From the NCBI RefSeq assembly GCF_041435335.1, contig NZ_CP108430.1, positions 372,001 to 436,000 of the forward strand: a DNA stretch of 64,000 nt, given 5' to 3'. Origin of the DNA: Streptomyces sp. NBC_01283 (GTDB taxonomy: Bacteria > Actinomycetota > Actinomycetes > Streptomycetales > Streptomycetaceae). A program made the position numbers and the translations under genes. Under the pieces are notes generated by a model. It did not search any database. It was given only the letters and a program-made list of their open reading frames with translations, and was not told the origin of the DNA. This document shows positions 53,542 through 64,000 of the stretch, piece after piece. Position 1 is the stretch's first letter. Every line of letters starts with the position of its first letter.

Positions 53542-53808
53542 GCGCAATCGGACCAGCGCAGGCTGTTGTCGGCGACCTTGCGGATGTTGTCGGGGCGGCT
53601 GTTGAGGCCGTACCCCTGGGACGGGCCGGACAAGTCGGACAGGTCGAAGCTGAACTTGGTGGCCAGGACCACGTCGTCGCGGAAGTCCTTGCCCGCCCGC
53701 CTTGCAGACCAGGATCTCGTTGGAGCCGGTGCCCAAGCCGTAGAGCTCGGCGGTCTCGAAGAAGGTGACGCCCAGGTCGTGGGCGCGGCGGATGGCGGCA
53801 GTGCGCAA
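53542..53808 (-). pseudogene. Aldo/keto reductase fragment, frameshifted
   Basis: AIRRAHDLGVTFFETAELYG (the catalytic Asp/Tyr region of aldo/keto reductases, with Glu where Asp is usual) then GSNEILV; after a frame break near 53700, GKDFRDDVVLATKFSFDL and NSRPDNIRKVADNSLRW. Only about 85 of 320 residues remain. Confidence 0.75.
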
Positions 53809-54059
53809 CGACGTCGTGCCCCCGGACTTGCGCGGCGGCAGCGGTACGCGGCTTCTCGCGGACCACTACGCCAGCCAGGATGGCCCGCGCGTGCTGCACC
53901 GGCACGCGCGGGGTATCGCCCACTCCCCCATCTCGGTCCGAAGGCCGGGGCGCGCCTGGCCAGCCGGGGTCGGCCGGTCCGGTGGGGTGGCCGACGGGCG
54001 GGGACCAGTTCCGGGGGCCGTGGCCGCTGGTGGCGGTCAGGGGAAGTCTGCGCGCGAGG

Positions 54060-54896
54060 CTAGCGCCGGGTGGCGTGGAGGGAGCCGAGCAAGCCCAGGG
54101 CCTGGGCGCTGGGGCTGCCCGGTTCGGCATGGTAGATGACGAGTTGCTGGCCGGGCGCTTCGCGTACGTCGAAGGCCTGATAGGTGAGGGTGAGGGGGCC
54201 GACGTCCGGGTGGCGCAGGCGTTTGGCGTCCTGGGTCTTACCGCGCACGGTGTGGGCGTTCCAGAGGCGGGTGAACGTGGCACTGTGCTCGGTGAGGGTG
54301 TGGACCAGCTCGCGCAGCCGTGGGGCGTTCGGGTCGAAGCCTGCTGCGTGGCGCAGGTTGGCGACGGTGGTCTGGGCCGCCCGGTCCCAGTCCGTGTAGA
54401 AGTGCCGGCCCGCGGGGTCGAGGAACGTCATGCGCGCCAGGTTGTCCGCCGGGTCGAACGGGGCGTAGACGGCGTCGGCCAGGGCGTTGGTGGCGAGGAT
54501 GTCCAGGGTCCGGTCGAGGACGAACGCGGGGGTGTTCGGGTAGCCGTCCATCAGCTGGCGCAGTGCTGGACTGACCCGCTCTGCGGTGTGCGCGGCGAGC
54601 GGGTGGTCCGGTGTGGCCCCGGCCAGTCGGTACAGGTGCGCGCGGGCGTCGGTGCCGAGCCGCAGCGCGCGGGTGAGGGCGTCGAGCACCTGGGGTGAGG
54701 GGTTGCGCTCGCGCCCCTGTTCCAGGCGGGCGTAGTAGTCGGTATTCACTCCGCTCAGGACGGCGACCTCCTCGCGGCGCAGTCCAGCGACCTTGCGGGT
54801 TCCGTAACTCGCCATGCCGACGTCCGCCGGCCCCAGGTCGGCGCGGCGTGCGCGGAGGAAATCGCCCAGGTGGTTGTCGGCCGTGCGTTCAGACAT
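54060..54896 (-). CDS. XRE family regulator with MmyB-like C-terminal domain
   Basis: 278 residues. HTH at residues 10-75 (LGDFLRARRADLGPADVGM, TRKVAGLRREEVAVLSGVNT, DYYARLEQGRERNPSPQVLD), then an MmyB-like ligand-binding domain (FVLDRTLDILATNALADAVY, LARMTFLDPAGRHFYTDWDR) known to bind small hydrophobic ligands. ATG 54896. Divergent from the SDR gene across a 160-base gap with a 14-bp hairpin, so it probably controls the SDR pair. Confidence 0.92.
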   Translation of the reverse strand: MSERTADNHLGDFLRARRADLGPADVGMASYGTRKVAGLRREEVAVLSGVNTDYYARLEQGRERNPSPQVLDALTRALRLGTDARAHLYRLAGATPDHPLAAHTAERVSPALRQLMDGYPNTPAFVLDRTLDILATNALADAVYAPFDPADNLARMTFLDPAGRHFYTDWDRAAQTTVANLRHAAGFDPNAPRLRELVHTLTEHSATFTRLWNAHTVRGKTQDAKRLRHPDVGPLTLTYQAFDVREAPGQQLVIYHAEPGSPSAQALGLLGSLHATRR

Positions 54897-54923
54897 GTGT
54901 TCAGGGTAGGGCCCGGGCCCGGA

Positions 54924-54956
54924 GCTCTGCCTGGGTGTGCCGCACCCAGGCAGAGC
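54924..54956. promoter_or_regulatory. Hairpin/operator between XRE and SDR genes
   Basis: GCTCTGCCTGGGTG, loop TGCCG, CACCCAGGCAGAGC: perfect 14-bp arms, 28 bases upstream of the XRE start. Good candidate for the regulator's own site. Confidence 0.6.
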
Positions 54957-55056
54957 GCACCCTGGCCGATGGCCGCCTGCCTGCCCATTCTCGGTGGGGC
55001 GCGACCCATGCGAGGGAAGCGCACTGATCGAGCAGTATCGAGGAGAGGAGCCCGCC

Positions 55057-55827
55057 ATGGACAGGAGAGATGAAGGCGATCGGCAGGCCACCGAGTTCGC
55101 CGGGAAGGTCGCCGTCGTCACAGGGGCCGCGCGGGGCGTGGGCAGGGAGACGGTGGCGCTCCTGAGTGCTCGCGGCGCCCATGTCGTCGCCGTCGACCTG
55201 CGCCCGGAGGCCGAGACCCTGGCGGACGAGTTTCCCGGCGTTCTGCCGGTGACCGGTGACGTGACAGGGGAGGAGACCGCCGCGCGGACCGTGCAGGCCG
55301 CCGTCGACACCTTCGGCGGGCTGGACATCCTGGTGAACAACGCCGGGCGCACCTTGAACAAGCCCATCACCGACACCACCGCAGAGGACTGGGACGCGGT
55401 GATGGCGGTCAACGCCCGCGGCTCCTTCTTCTTCGCCCGCGAAGCCTTCCGCGCCATGAAGGCCCGCGGCGGCGGAGCCATCGTCAGCACCGGCTCCTAC
55501 ACGTGCACCGTCGCCCTGCCCGAGGGCGCCGCCTACAGCGCGTCCAAGGGCGCTCTGGCCCAGCTGACCAAGGTGCTCGCCGTCGAGGGCGGGCCCCTGG
55601 GCATCCGCGCCAACCTCGTCGCCGCAGGCGTGATCGAGACCGACTTCCTCGACACGTTCCGCTCCGACAGCCGGGCATACCTGGCGTCCTTCGCCGACGC
55701 ACAGCCCCTGGGCCGGGTGGCGCAGCCCGCGGAGATCGCCGAGGTCCTGTGCTTCCTCGCGTCACCGCGCTCCAGCTTCGTCACGGGAGCCGTGGTCGCC
55801 GCCGACGGCGGCTTCACCGCGCTCTGA
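55057..55827 (+). CDS. Short-chain dehydrogenase/reductase 1
   Basis: 256 residues, classical SDR. Cofactor motif VTGAARGVGRETVALL, NNAG in ILVNNAGRTLNK, active-site Ser in STGSYT, YxxxK in YSASKGALAQ (Tyr, Lys). After DLRPEA the NAD(H)-type acidic residue suggests NAD preference. ATG 55057 has GGAGAGGAG upstream. Followed by SDR 2 after 78 bases that include a hexamer repeat. Confidence 0.92.
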   Translation: MDRRDEGDRQATEFAGKVAVVTGAARGVGRETVALLSARGAHVVAVDLRPEAETLADEFPGVLPVTGDVTGEETAARTVQAAVDTFGGLDILVNNAGRTLNKPITDTTAEDWDAVMAVNARGSFFFAREAFRAMKARGGGAIVSTGSYTCTVALPEGAAYSASKGALAQLTKVLAVEGGPLGIRANLVAAGVIETDFLDTFRSDSRAYLASFADAQPLGRVAQPAEIAEVLCFLASPRSSFVTGAVVAADGGFTAL

Positions 55828-55850
55828 TCCGGCACAGGGCACACCGAGCA

Positions 55851-55880
55851 CACCAGCACCAGCACCAGCACCAGCACCAG
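55851..55880 (+). repeat. Tandem hexamer, 5 copies of CACCAG
   Basis: Five perfect CACCAG units between the two SDR genes, ending 25 bases before the ATG of SDR 2. Slippage would change the spacing in steps of six. Confidence 0.9.
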
Positions 55881-55905
55881 ACAGAGAATCGAGGGGATTA
55901 CCGCC

Positions 55906-56661
55906 ATGACGGGACGCCTGACAGGAAAGACAGCGCTGATCACCGGCGCGACGGGCGGCATCGGGCGGGCCACCGCGGAGCTGTTCGCCCGCGAAGGAGC
56001 ACGTCTCGTGGTCACCGATGCCTCCACCGGCGCCGCGGCGGACCTGGCGGCACGGCTGGAGAGCGAGGGCGCCGAGGCCCTGGGCATCGGCCTGGACGTC
56101 TCGTCGGCACAGCAGTGGAGCGAGGCCATCGCCCAGGTCGAGCAGCGCTTCGCAGGACTGGACGTGCTGGTGAACATCGCGGGCATCGTGGACTGGCCCG
56201 GCGTCGAGGACACCGATCCGCAGGCGTGGGACCGGGTGATCGCGGTCAACCAGACCGGCACCTGGCTGGGCATGAAGACCGCCATGCCGCTGCTGCGCGC
56301 CAGCGGCAACGGCTCGGTGGTCAACACCTCGTCCGTCCTGGGGCTGATCGGCAGCGGAGCCGCCGCCGCGTACCAGGCGTCAAAAGGAGCGGTACGCCTG
56401 CTGACCAAGACCGCCGCGGTGGAGTACGCGACGCGGGGCGTGCGGGTGAACTCCGTTCACCCGGGGGTCATCTCCACTCCCATGATCCAGGAGATCCTCG
56501 ACGAGGAGGGGGACCAGCAGCCCGACATCGTACGAACCCCGATGCGGCGCGCCGGCCGCCCCGAGGAGATCGCCCCCACGATGCTGTTCCTGGCCAGCGA
56601 CGAGTCCTCGTTCGTCACCGGGGCGGAGTTCGTCGTCGACGGCGGGCTCACCGCGCACTGA
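55906..56661 (+). CDS. Short-chain dehydrogenase/reductase 2
   Basis: 251 residues, classical SDR. ITGATGGIGRATAELF, NIAG in VLVNIAGIVDWPG (Ile for the usual Asn), active-site Ser in NTSSVLGLIG, YQASKGAVRLL with Tyr and Lys, and an ending TGAEFVVDGGLTAH typical of steroid/alcohol dehydrogenases. DAS after beta-2 (Asp) fits NAD. Same operon as SDR 1. Confidence 0.92.
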   Translation: MTGRLTGKTALITGATGGIGRATAELFAREGARLVVTDASTGAAADLAARLESEGAEALGIGLDVSSAQQWSEAIAQVEQRFAGLDVLVNIAGIVDWPGVEDTDPQAWDRVIAVNQTGTWLGMKTAMPLLRASGNGSVVNTSSVLGLIGSGAAAAYQASKGAVRLLTKTAAVEYATRGVRVNSVHPGVISTPMIQEILDEEGDQQPDIVRTPMRRAGRPEEIAPTMLFLASDESSFVTGAEFVVDGGLTAH

Positions 56662-56716
56662 CCCAAGACCGCAGGAGTCCGATTCGTCACGCTCAAACGG
56701 CCGCAAGAAGAGGGCC

Positions 56717-57265
56717 CTATGGGGCACCGTCTACGACTACTTTGCCGCCTGGCAGAAGGACATGGAACGGGTGGGATCGCTGACTCGGACCAGGAGGGCC
56801 GAAGCTCACCCCGTTCTCGTCGAGTGCGTTGAAGACAGTCACGCGACCCGTCTCGAAGACGAAGCTGATGTCGACGTTTCCCTGAGCGACGTCCTCGCCC
56901 GTCCATTCGAGCAGTTCGGCCGCCCTGAGCCGGAGCCCCCGCAACGCCTGTAGCCCGGGGAAAGGCTCGGGGCGCCACTGCAGGTCGAAGCCGGGCCACC
57001 GGACCGGATAGGTAGGGTCGATCATGTTCCACGTCAGGGAGAGATCGCCCAGCTTTTGATAATTGATCTCGACCTGCTGGCCATCGAAGTCGAACAGCAC
57101 CGGGCAGTCGGAGAACCACTCGCCATCCCTGAGGTCCCAGACCATCCAGACCCTCGTGAGCGTCCTGCCAGCAAGACCACGCAGACGATGCCCATGCTCC
57201 TGCACGACGTCACTACGGCCGTCCAACCATGCCGGCTGGTAGCCCGCGATGCCGAAATCGAACAT
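56717..57265 (-). CDS. Hypothetical protein
   Basis: 182 residues, not recognised. Beta-rich soluble protein (RVWMVWDLRDGEWFSDCPVL, FDGQQVEINYQKLGDLSLTW, DISFVFETGRVTVFNALDE). No signal or membrane segment. Probably a small conserved actinobacterial protein. Confidence 0.65.
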   Translation of the reverse strand: MFDFGIAGYQPAWLDGRSDVVQEHGHRLRGLAGRTLTRVWMVWDLRDGEWFSDCPVLFDFDGQQVEINYQKLGDLSLTWNMIDPTYPVRWPGFDLQWRPEPFPGLQALRGLRLRAAELLEWTGEDVAQGNVDISFVFETGRVTVFNALDENGVSFGPPGPSQRSHPFHVLLPGGKVVVDGAP

Positions 57266-57391
57266 GACGTCATCTTGCCAGAGGCGCCCTTCCTGGGATC
57301 AAGGCGCTCCCGAGCGGCGACCAACCGTCCACTTCTCAAACAGCTGAGGATCGCCTCCGGTGTTCTGGCGCAACCTGTGGGACGTGCCGGC

Positions 57392-59368
57392 TCAGTTGGG
57401 ACGCATCCGCCAGGCCCGGGCGAAGAGTTCGGGCAGGGGGCCGGCGACGGGCCGGGAGCAGACTTTGCGCCCGATCACCCGGACCCCGAGCAGCCCGGCC
57501 TTCCAGGTCTCCATCGGAGGGTAGAACTTGTCCCCGCCCACCCAGTCGCCGGGCAGGAACATCCCCCGCCCGGCCCGGGGCCTGTGGTCGGCAACCACCA
57601 GACCGGCCTCGACGAGTACGGCCTCAACGGCCTTGTGGTGCGCGGGAGTCCATCGGTTGAAGCAGCGGATGCGGCGGTCGGTGGGCACAGGCAGGGCGAG
57701 CAACTGCAGATACAAGGTGGCGGCGTCCGTATCCACACCGGTGGCGGCAATCGCCTCCTCGACCACCTCCGGTGCGGACAGCCGCGGATCGGTCTCGTAG
57801 CCGCCGGGCGGCAGCGCCCCCTCGGTTATGCGCTGCACGATCCGCTCGAAATCGGGACCGCGCAGCCGGCGAACCAGCGCCAGATGCGAGCCCTCCGCGT
57901 CGACCACGGCCTCCAGGCGCCGCGAGCGCTCGTCGACCCCGTAGCGGCCGGGCCGGAAGTACACGCCGGGCGCCTCGCGCTCACCGCGCCGGTCGAACCC
58001 TGCCTCGGACACGACGACCAGGCCGTCGTCGAGCGTGGGATGGGCAAGCGGCTCAGCGGCGTCCCCGTAGGGCAGGGCGCCGGGGAAGCCCGGCAGTAGT
58101 TCCGCCACGGTCCGGCCGCGCAGGCTGCGGCCACGGGCGGAGAGCAGCAACCCCGGGTGGGCCAGGCGTTCCCGCAGCAGCTGTACGGTCTCGGGGACAC
58201 CCCGCCGTACGGGATCTCCTTCGGGAAGCTCGGCGTACACCCAGTCGACGGCGTCGCAGACCACGGCGAGCAGCTCCCTGAAACGGAAACCCTCGTCGCC
58301 CTCCCAGCCGCCGCCGCTGATGCTGTTCACCCGCAGCCGGGTGTCCGGGTCGCGGGTCAGCCGCGGCTCGCGCGCGGGATCGGCGAACACGGCGCACACG
58401 GCTGCCGGGGCCATTCGTACATCGCTGTGCTCGGCGGCGACGGCGAGCGTCGACTCCGGCACGGCGGGGCGTACGCCCTGTTGCCGGCGCCAGGCCTCGG
58501 CGATCCGCTCGGCGAGCGCCAGCTGCCCGCCCTCCAGCCACAGCTGCCCGGGGTCCGCGGGCAGCACGTCGGCCAGCAGGTCGAGGCGCTCGGCCACCCG
58601 CAGGCTCGCCAACTCCCGCTCACCGGCCTCGGCTTCGGACTGCTTGAGCCCCATCACCTTGCGCGCCTCGGCACCGAGGCCTCCGTACCCGTACTTCACA
58701 TCGGGTATTCCGGCGAGCAGCAGCGCGGCACCGGCCCGACTCAGCCCGGTCCGCTCGGCGAGCACCACGGCCGCCGCGCGGTCCCAGGGCGCGGGGCCCT
58801 TCTGCCGTACGAGGTGCACGATGCGCCGCAGCCGGTCAGGGGTGTCCCAACCCGTCGCGGGCACCGGCTCGGTGTCCGTGATCCGACCTGGTGCCGACGG
58901 CTGCGCGGTGCCGGTGCGCAACTCGACGAAACGCTGACCGTCCCGGCCTGCGCCGAGCCCATGCAGAGCGACCACCGCACCGTCGTGGGCCCGAGCGGCA
59001 CGCGTGGCCGTGTCGGCGAGTTCGAGAACGCCCGCACGCATCCGGGCGCGAACCTCCGGGTCGGCAAAGGGAGTTTCTGCCCATACATCCAGCATCGCCA
59101 GCTGAACCGCGCGCAGATGGTCCTGCACATGGAAGGAGCTCGCCCGCAGGGCCACGGCGCCGCACCGACCGATGAACCGGTACCAGTTCCAGCCCCGGTA
59201 CCGTGCGGGCGGCTTCTCGCCACTCCCGGTCAAGTAGCCGCCGACCTCGGTGAACACGGCGAGCGTGCCGGGCCCCCAGTGCCCTGAACCTTCGATGAAA
59301 CCGTTGAGGGCCTGAGCGATCCACTTCTCATCGAAGGGCTGTGCGGGGCGTAGCGGGGTGTGGGACAT
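57392..59368 (-). CDS. Large hypothetical protein
   Basis: 658 residues from ATG 59368; upstream frame is not supported. No domain could be named. Features: N-terminal helical part (FDEKWIAQALNGFIEGSGHW), a middle Ala-rich helical region (GLGAEARKVMGLKQSEAEAG), a beta-rich region (LDDGLVVVSEAGFDRRGERE) and a C-terminal part with CFNRWTPAHHKAVEAVLVEA and LPGDWVGGDKFYPPMETWKA. No signal or membrane segment. Codon use normal. Likely conserved in Streptomyces. Confidence 0.75.
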   Translation of the reverse strand: MSHTPLRPAQPFDEKWIAQALNGFIEGSGHWGPGTLAVFTEVGGYLTGSGEKPPARYRGWNWYRFIGRCGAVALRASSFHVQDHLRAVQLAMLDVWAETPFADPEVRARMRAGVLELADTATRAARAHDGAVVALHGLGAGRDGQRFVELRTGTAQPSAPGRITDTEPVPATGWDTPDRLRRIVHLVRQKGPAPWDRAAAVVLAERTGLSRAGAALLLAGIPDVKYGYGGLGAEARKVMGLKQSEAEAGERELASLRVAERLDLLADVLPADPGQLWLEGGQLALAERIAEAWRRQQGVRPAVPESTLAVAAEHSDVRMAPAAVCAVFADPAREPRLTRDPDTRLRVNSISGGGWEGDEGFRFRELLAVVCDAVDWVYAELPEGDPVRRGVPETVQLLRERLAHPGLLLSARGRSLRGRTVAELLPGFPGALPYGDAAEPLAHPTLDDGLVVVSEAGFDRRGEREAPGVYFRPGRYGVDERSRRLEAVVDAEGSHLALVRRLRGPDFERIVQRITEGALPPGGYETDPRLSAPEVVEEAIAATGVDTDAATLYLQLLALPVPTDRRIRCFNRWTPAHHKAVEAVLVEAGLVVADHRPRAGRGMFLPGDWVGGDKFYPPMETWKAGLLGVRVIGRKVCSRPVAGPLPELFARAWRMRPN

Positions 59369-59708
59369 AAGGCCATCCTGCCGGATCGCGTACCCGCCTT
59401 TCGTCGGTGCCGGGGCACGCGCTTCACCTTGCGCCCGGCGCTCCGTCGGAGAAGCGCACACCGGCGACCGCTTGGATCACGTGGCCCCCTGATGACGTAG
59501 CGGGCGTGTACCACCTGCAGACGAAGAACATCTTGACTTCGTGCAGCCCGAAGGACCTCGGGTTCTTCCAGAGCCTCAAGCCGGTTGCCTGGAGGTGTCA
59601 TGGTGCTCCAGGCAACCGGACGCCGTTGCCTCCGTCGGGTGTGGAGGGACGAGGGAAGCCGTGCCCTAGGTCCTCACCGGTTCCCCCTTTCGTTTGTGGC
59701 GGGTCTTG
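59369..59708. other. Intergenic region with hairpin
   Basis: 340 bases between the large hypothetical gene and the 3' end of the xylanase gene. Contains only the hairpin at 59581-59619. Confidence 0.5.
59581..59619. terminator. 14-bp inverted repeat
   Basis: CCGGTTGCCTGGAG, 11-base loop, CTCCAGGCAACCGG. Lies about 90 bases past the xylanase stop (on its strand) and may terminate that transcript. No T-tract. Confidence 0.55.
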
Positions 59709-61472
<1,764 letters not shown>

Positions 61473-61543
61473 TCAGACAGGGATGATTGAGGTATTGACG
61501 GTGGATCGTCAATACACCCGCCCAAGAAGTTTCCGTTCCTTAC

Positions 61544-61557
61544 CCGAAACTTTCCGG
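61544..61557. promoter_or_regulatory. Xylanase operator-like element CCGAAACTTTCCGG
   Basis: Contains GAAACTTTC at 61546-61554, the core element described upstream of Streptomyces xylanase genes. A weaker GAAGTTTC lies at 61526-61533. Confidence 0.7.
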
Positions 61558-61780
61558 CCCCGGCGAGCCACGTCGGTCCCCCGGCACCGCCGACGGCAGA
61601 TGCCGTAACGCCAGAGCCGAGGCCGTGGCCGGGACAGGTCTGCGGCCGCCGCCCGGCCAACCCCCTCCCACAAATGCCTGTCAGGTCAAGAGAGAGGCGC
61701 TGTTTACGGACAGATCAGTGACGGACCTTGACCAGACGGCCCCGCATTCCTAGCTTGTGGCGTCAGAGAAACCGGAAAAC

Positions 61781-61798
61781 TTCCGAAAGTTTTCGGAA
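61781..61798. promoter_or_regulatory. Palindrome TTCCGAAA-GT-TTTCGGAA
   Basis: Perfect 8-bp arms with a GT centre, the same GAAA..TTTC theme as the site at 61544. It lies 95 bases before the arabinofuranosidase start. GGAAAACTTCC overlaps at 61774-61784, so it may be a doubled site. Confidence 0.7.
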
Positions 61799-61892
61799 CC
61801 GTCCCTGCCGCCGCACGGCCGCTCCGCGGTTCATCGGGGACGCCTCAGCCCACCCCGGGCGCCTCACCCCCACCCCTGAAGGAGGCCCTCTG

Positions 61893-63359
61893 ATGCGGTT
61901 TCACCTACCGTCCCTGGCCCGTCCAAGACGCTTACTCGCCGTCCTCACCCCCTTGCTGCTCCTGGCAACCTTCCTCGGTTCCCAGCCCGCCGCCGCGGCA
62001 ACCGTGGACCCCAACGCCTCGTATGTGCTGGTCAACCGCAACAGTGGCAAGGCCCTGGACGTCTACAACATGGCGACCAACGACGGCGCCCGCATCACCC
62101 AGTGGGCCAGGAACGATCAGAACCAGCAGCAGTGGCAGTTCGTCGATTCCGGGAGCGGCTACTACCGCATCAAGTCCCGCCTCTCGGGCAAGGTGCTGGA
62201 CGTCCACAACCAGTCCACCGCGAACGGCGGACCGCTCGTCCAGTGGGCCGACCTGAACGGCACCAACCAGCAGTGGCGGCTGGCTGATAGCTCCGATGGC
62301 TACGTGCGGTTCATCTCGCGCCACAGCAGCAAGGCCCTCGAAGTGCAAGGGGCCTCCACCGCTGACAACGCGAACATCGTCCAGTACGACGACTGGGGCG
62401 GCACCAACCAGCAGTGGAAGCTCGTCAAGGCCGGCGGCGACAACTCCGGCCCGTGCGACCTTCCGTCGACCTATCGCTGGACGTCAACGGGCGCGCTGGC
62501 GCAGCCCAAGCCGGGGTGGGCCTCGCTCAAGGACTTCACCGTCGTCCCGTACAACGGCAGGCAACTCGTCTATGCGACGACGCACGACACGGGGACGCGT
62601 TGGGGGTCGATGAATTTCGGCCTGTTCACCAACTGGTCGGAGATGGGATCGGCAAGCCAGAACACGATGTCGACGTCCACCGTCGCGCCCACGCTCTTCT
62701 ACTTCGCGCCGAAGAACATCTGGGTGCTCACCTACCAGTGGGGCAAGACCGCCTTCTCCTACCGGACATCGAGCGACCCCACCAACCCCAATGGCTGGTC
62801 AGCGGAGCACGAGCTCTTCTCCGGAAGCATCGCCGGCTCCGGAACGGGCCCGATCGACCAGACACTCATCGCTGACGGCACGAACATGTACCTGTTCTTC
62901 GCCGGTGACAACGGCAAGATCTACCGGGCCAGCATGCCGATCGGGAACTTCCCGGGCAGCTTCGGCACGACCTCGACCGTGGTCATGAGCGATACGACGA
63001 ACAACCTGTTCGAAGCCCCGCAGGTCTACAAGCTGCAGGGCCAGAACCGCTACCTCATGCTCGTCGAGGCGATCGGCTCGCAGGGCCGCTACTTCCGCTC
63101 GTTCACGGCCACCAGTCTGAACGGCACATGGACGCCCCAGGCCGGGTCCGAGAGCAATCCCTTCGCCGGCAAGGCCAACAGCGGCGCCACCTGGACCAAC
63201 GACATCAGCCACGGCGAACTGATCCGCACCAGCCCCGATCAGACCATGACCGTCGATCCCTGCCATCTGCAGTTGCTCTACCAGGGGCGCAGCCCCAACT
63301 CCGGAGGCGACTACGGTCTCCTGCCCTACCGTCCGGGTCTGCTGACGCTGCAGCGCTGA
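61893..63359 (+). CDS. GH62 alpha-L-arabinofuranosidase with N-terminal ricin-type lectin domain
   Basis: 488 residues. Signal peptide ([20 protein letters not shown], cleavage near AAA-ATV). Residues 40-175 are a ricin-type (CBM13-like) lectin domain with QQWQF, NQQWRL and NQQWKL repeats. The GH62 catalytic domain spans about 185-488 ([95 protein letters not shown]). The Asp of SLKDFTV and the Glu of NLFEAPQ are the expected catalytic pair. Removes arabinose side chains from arabinoxylan, helping the xylanase. ATG 61893 with GGAGG upstream. Confidence 0.94.
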   Translation: MRFHLPSLARPRRLLAVLTPLLLLATFLGSQPAAAATVDPNASYVLVNRNSGKALDVYNMATNDGARITQWARNDQNQQQWQFVDSGSGYYRIKSRLSGKVLDVHNQSTANGGPLVQWADLNGTNQQWRLADSSDGYVRFISRHSSKALEVQGASTADNANIVQYDDWGGTNQQWKLVKAGGDNSGPCDLPSTYRWTSTGALAQPKPGWASLKDFTVVPYNGRQLVYATTHDTGTRWGSMNFGLFTNWSEMGSASQNTMSTSTVAPTLFYFAPKNIWVLTYQWGKTAFSYRTSSDPTNPNGWSAEHELFSGSIAGSGTGPIDQTLIADGTNMYLFFAGDNGKIYRASMPIGNFPGSFGTTSTVVMSDTTNNLFEAPQVYKLQGQNRYLMLVEAIGSQGRYFRSFTATSLNGTWTPQAGSESNPFAGKANSGATWTNDISHGELIRTSPDQTMTVDPCHLQLLYQGRSPNSGGDYGLLPYRPGLLTLQR

Positions 63360-63398
63360 CGGCGTGACACGGGACCGGCTCCGGAATGGAGCCGCCAC

Positions 63399-63427
63399 GG
63401 CGGGCTCGGCGCACAGCCGAGCCCGCC
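63399..63427. terminator. Terminator hairpin between convergent genes
   Basis: 12-bp perfect stem (GGCGGGCTCGGC and complement) with loop GCACA, 40 bases after the GH62 stop and before the stop of the convergent PAP2 gene. Confidence 0.75.
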
Positions 63428-63509
63428 CGGGTCACGCGACAACGTCAGCGCTGATACCGCGACAGCCGCGCGATGCGGTTCCCCGAGGCCCGCACGGTCG
63501 ATTCTCGAA

Positions 63510-64000
63510 TTATGGCCAGTGGCGCAGCAGGAGCGCCGGGGCGTGGCGGGCGAGCCAGGCACTGGCCAGGCCGATGGCGGCTCCGGCGGCCACGTCGCTG
63601 GGGTAGTGGGCGCCCGACTGCACCCGTTCAAGGGCCACCATGGCGGTCGGCACCGCGCACAGCGCGCCCACGGCCGGCCAGATGGGGGCGGCAGCGGCGG
63701 TGAAGGCGACCGCGGCCGCGGTATGGCCGGAGGGGAAGGAGGAAGAGTCGGGACGGTCGGCGACCTCATCGTGCGGGATCCACTCCGCCGGCGGCCTGGG
63801 GCGGTCGGCGAGCTGCTTGCACAATCCGTTCGACACGAGCTGCGCCACCACCAGGGCCCCCAGCCCGGCCGCCGCGGCCTTACGTCCCCGCCACCCACCC
63901 AGCCAGGCCATGGCGACGGCGGCCCCGCACCACAGCTTCGTGCTCTCCGCGGACTCCTCCACCGCCGAGAGCACCTTGGCCACACCCGGCGGGATGCGCG
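63510..64000 (-). CDS. PAP2 family phosphatase, 5' end outside window
   Basis: At least 158 residues; the frame runs off the window edge. PAP2 motifs: KQLADRPRPPAEW (motif 1 KxxxxxxRP), SSFPSGHTAAAVA (motif 2 PSGH) and ALERVQSGAHYPSDVAAGAA (motif 3 SRxxxxxHxxxD-like). Several membrane helices. Dephosphorylates lipid phosphates at the membrane. Confidence 0.88.
   Translation of the reverse strand, partial: RIPPGVAKVLSAVEESAESTKLWCGAAVAMAWLGGWRGRKAAAAGLGALVVAQLVSNGLCKQLADRPRPPAEWIPHDEVADRPDSSSFPSGHTAAAVAFTAAAAPIWPAVGALCAVPTAMVALERVQSGAHYPSDVAAGAAIGLASAWLARHAPALLLRHWP

Overview
The window is high-GC actinobacterial DNA and almost certainly Streptomyces. Codon use is strongly GC3-biased, GTG starts are frequent, the actinomycete families (LAL regulator, DUF4190, DUF6479, DUF6247, LtrA) are typical, and the GH10 xylanase closely resembles XlnA of S. 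lividans as I recall it.

Layout. 1-2912: 3' part of a LAL/LuxR regulator. 3021-7763: a TPP riboswitch followed by a compact thiamine salvage operon, thiM-thiE-thiD-tenA-cytX. It takes up HMP and recycles thiazole and pyrimidine moieties into thiamine phosphate. 7817-14991: CDF metal transporter, MBL-fold hydrolase, sugar O-acetyltransferase divergent from a LysR regulator, and small proteins, mixed with decayed genes. 15124-17890: a broken DDE transposase next to a DHA2-type efflux pump. 18750-22640: acyl-CoA-dehydrogenase-like flavoenzyme, a tRNA-Gly 3' half (probable attachment-site scar) and a GMC oxidoreductase. 22850-28714: accessory zone with a decayed secreted protein, two IS1380-family remnants flanking a low-GC two-gene cassette (secreted Gly-rich protein plus tiny membrane protein), and an Imm35/YrhB-like gene. 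28961-34317: LtrA, DUF4190, methyltransferase, a truncated TetR/EamA junction, and a GAF-PP2C phosphatase. 34410-43334: secreted hydrolase, secreted subtilisin, toxin-antitoxin-like pair, pentapeptide-repeat gene, secreted L,D-transpeptidase. 43543-50856: small zinc-ribbon proteins, FG-GAP protein and a remnant paralogue, an ISL3/IS200 chimera, VOC protein, RarA fragment. 51174-53103: an EACC1 gene overlapping a caspase-like protease gene, the best candidate for a programmed-death or defence module. 54060-56661: XRE regulator divergent from two SDR oxidoreductases. 57392-64000: large unknown protein, then a divergent hemicellulose pair (GH10 xylanase and GH62 arabinofuranosidase, both with ricin-type lectin domains) sharing GAAAcTTTC-type operator candidates, and a PAP2 phosphatase cut by the window edge.

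The middle of the window (about 9-54 kb) is full of truncated and frameshifted genes and IS scars, as expected of an accessory region. Several frame breaks sit in homopolymer runs and could be sequencing errors, so each pseudogene call should be read with that in mind. No CRISPR array, rRNA or complete tRNA gene is visible.
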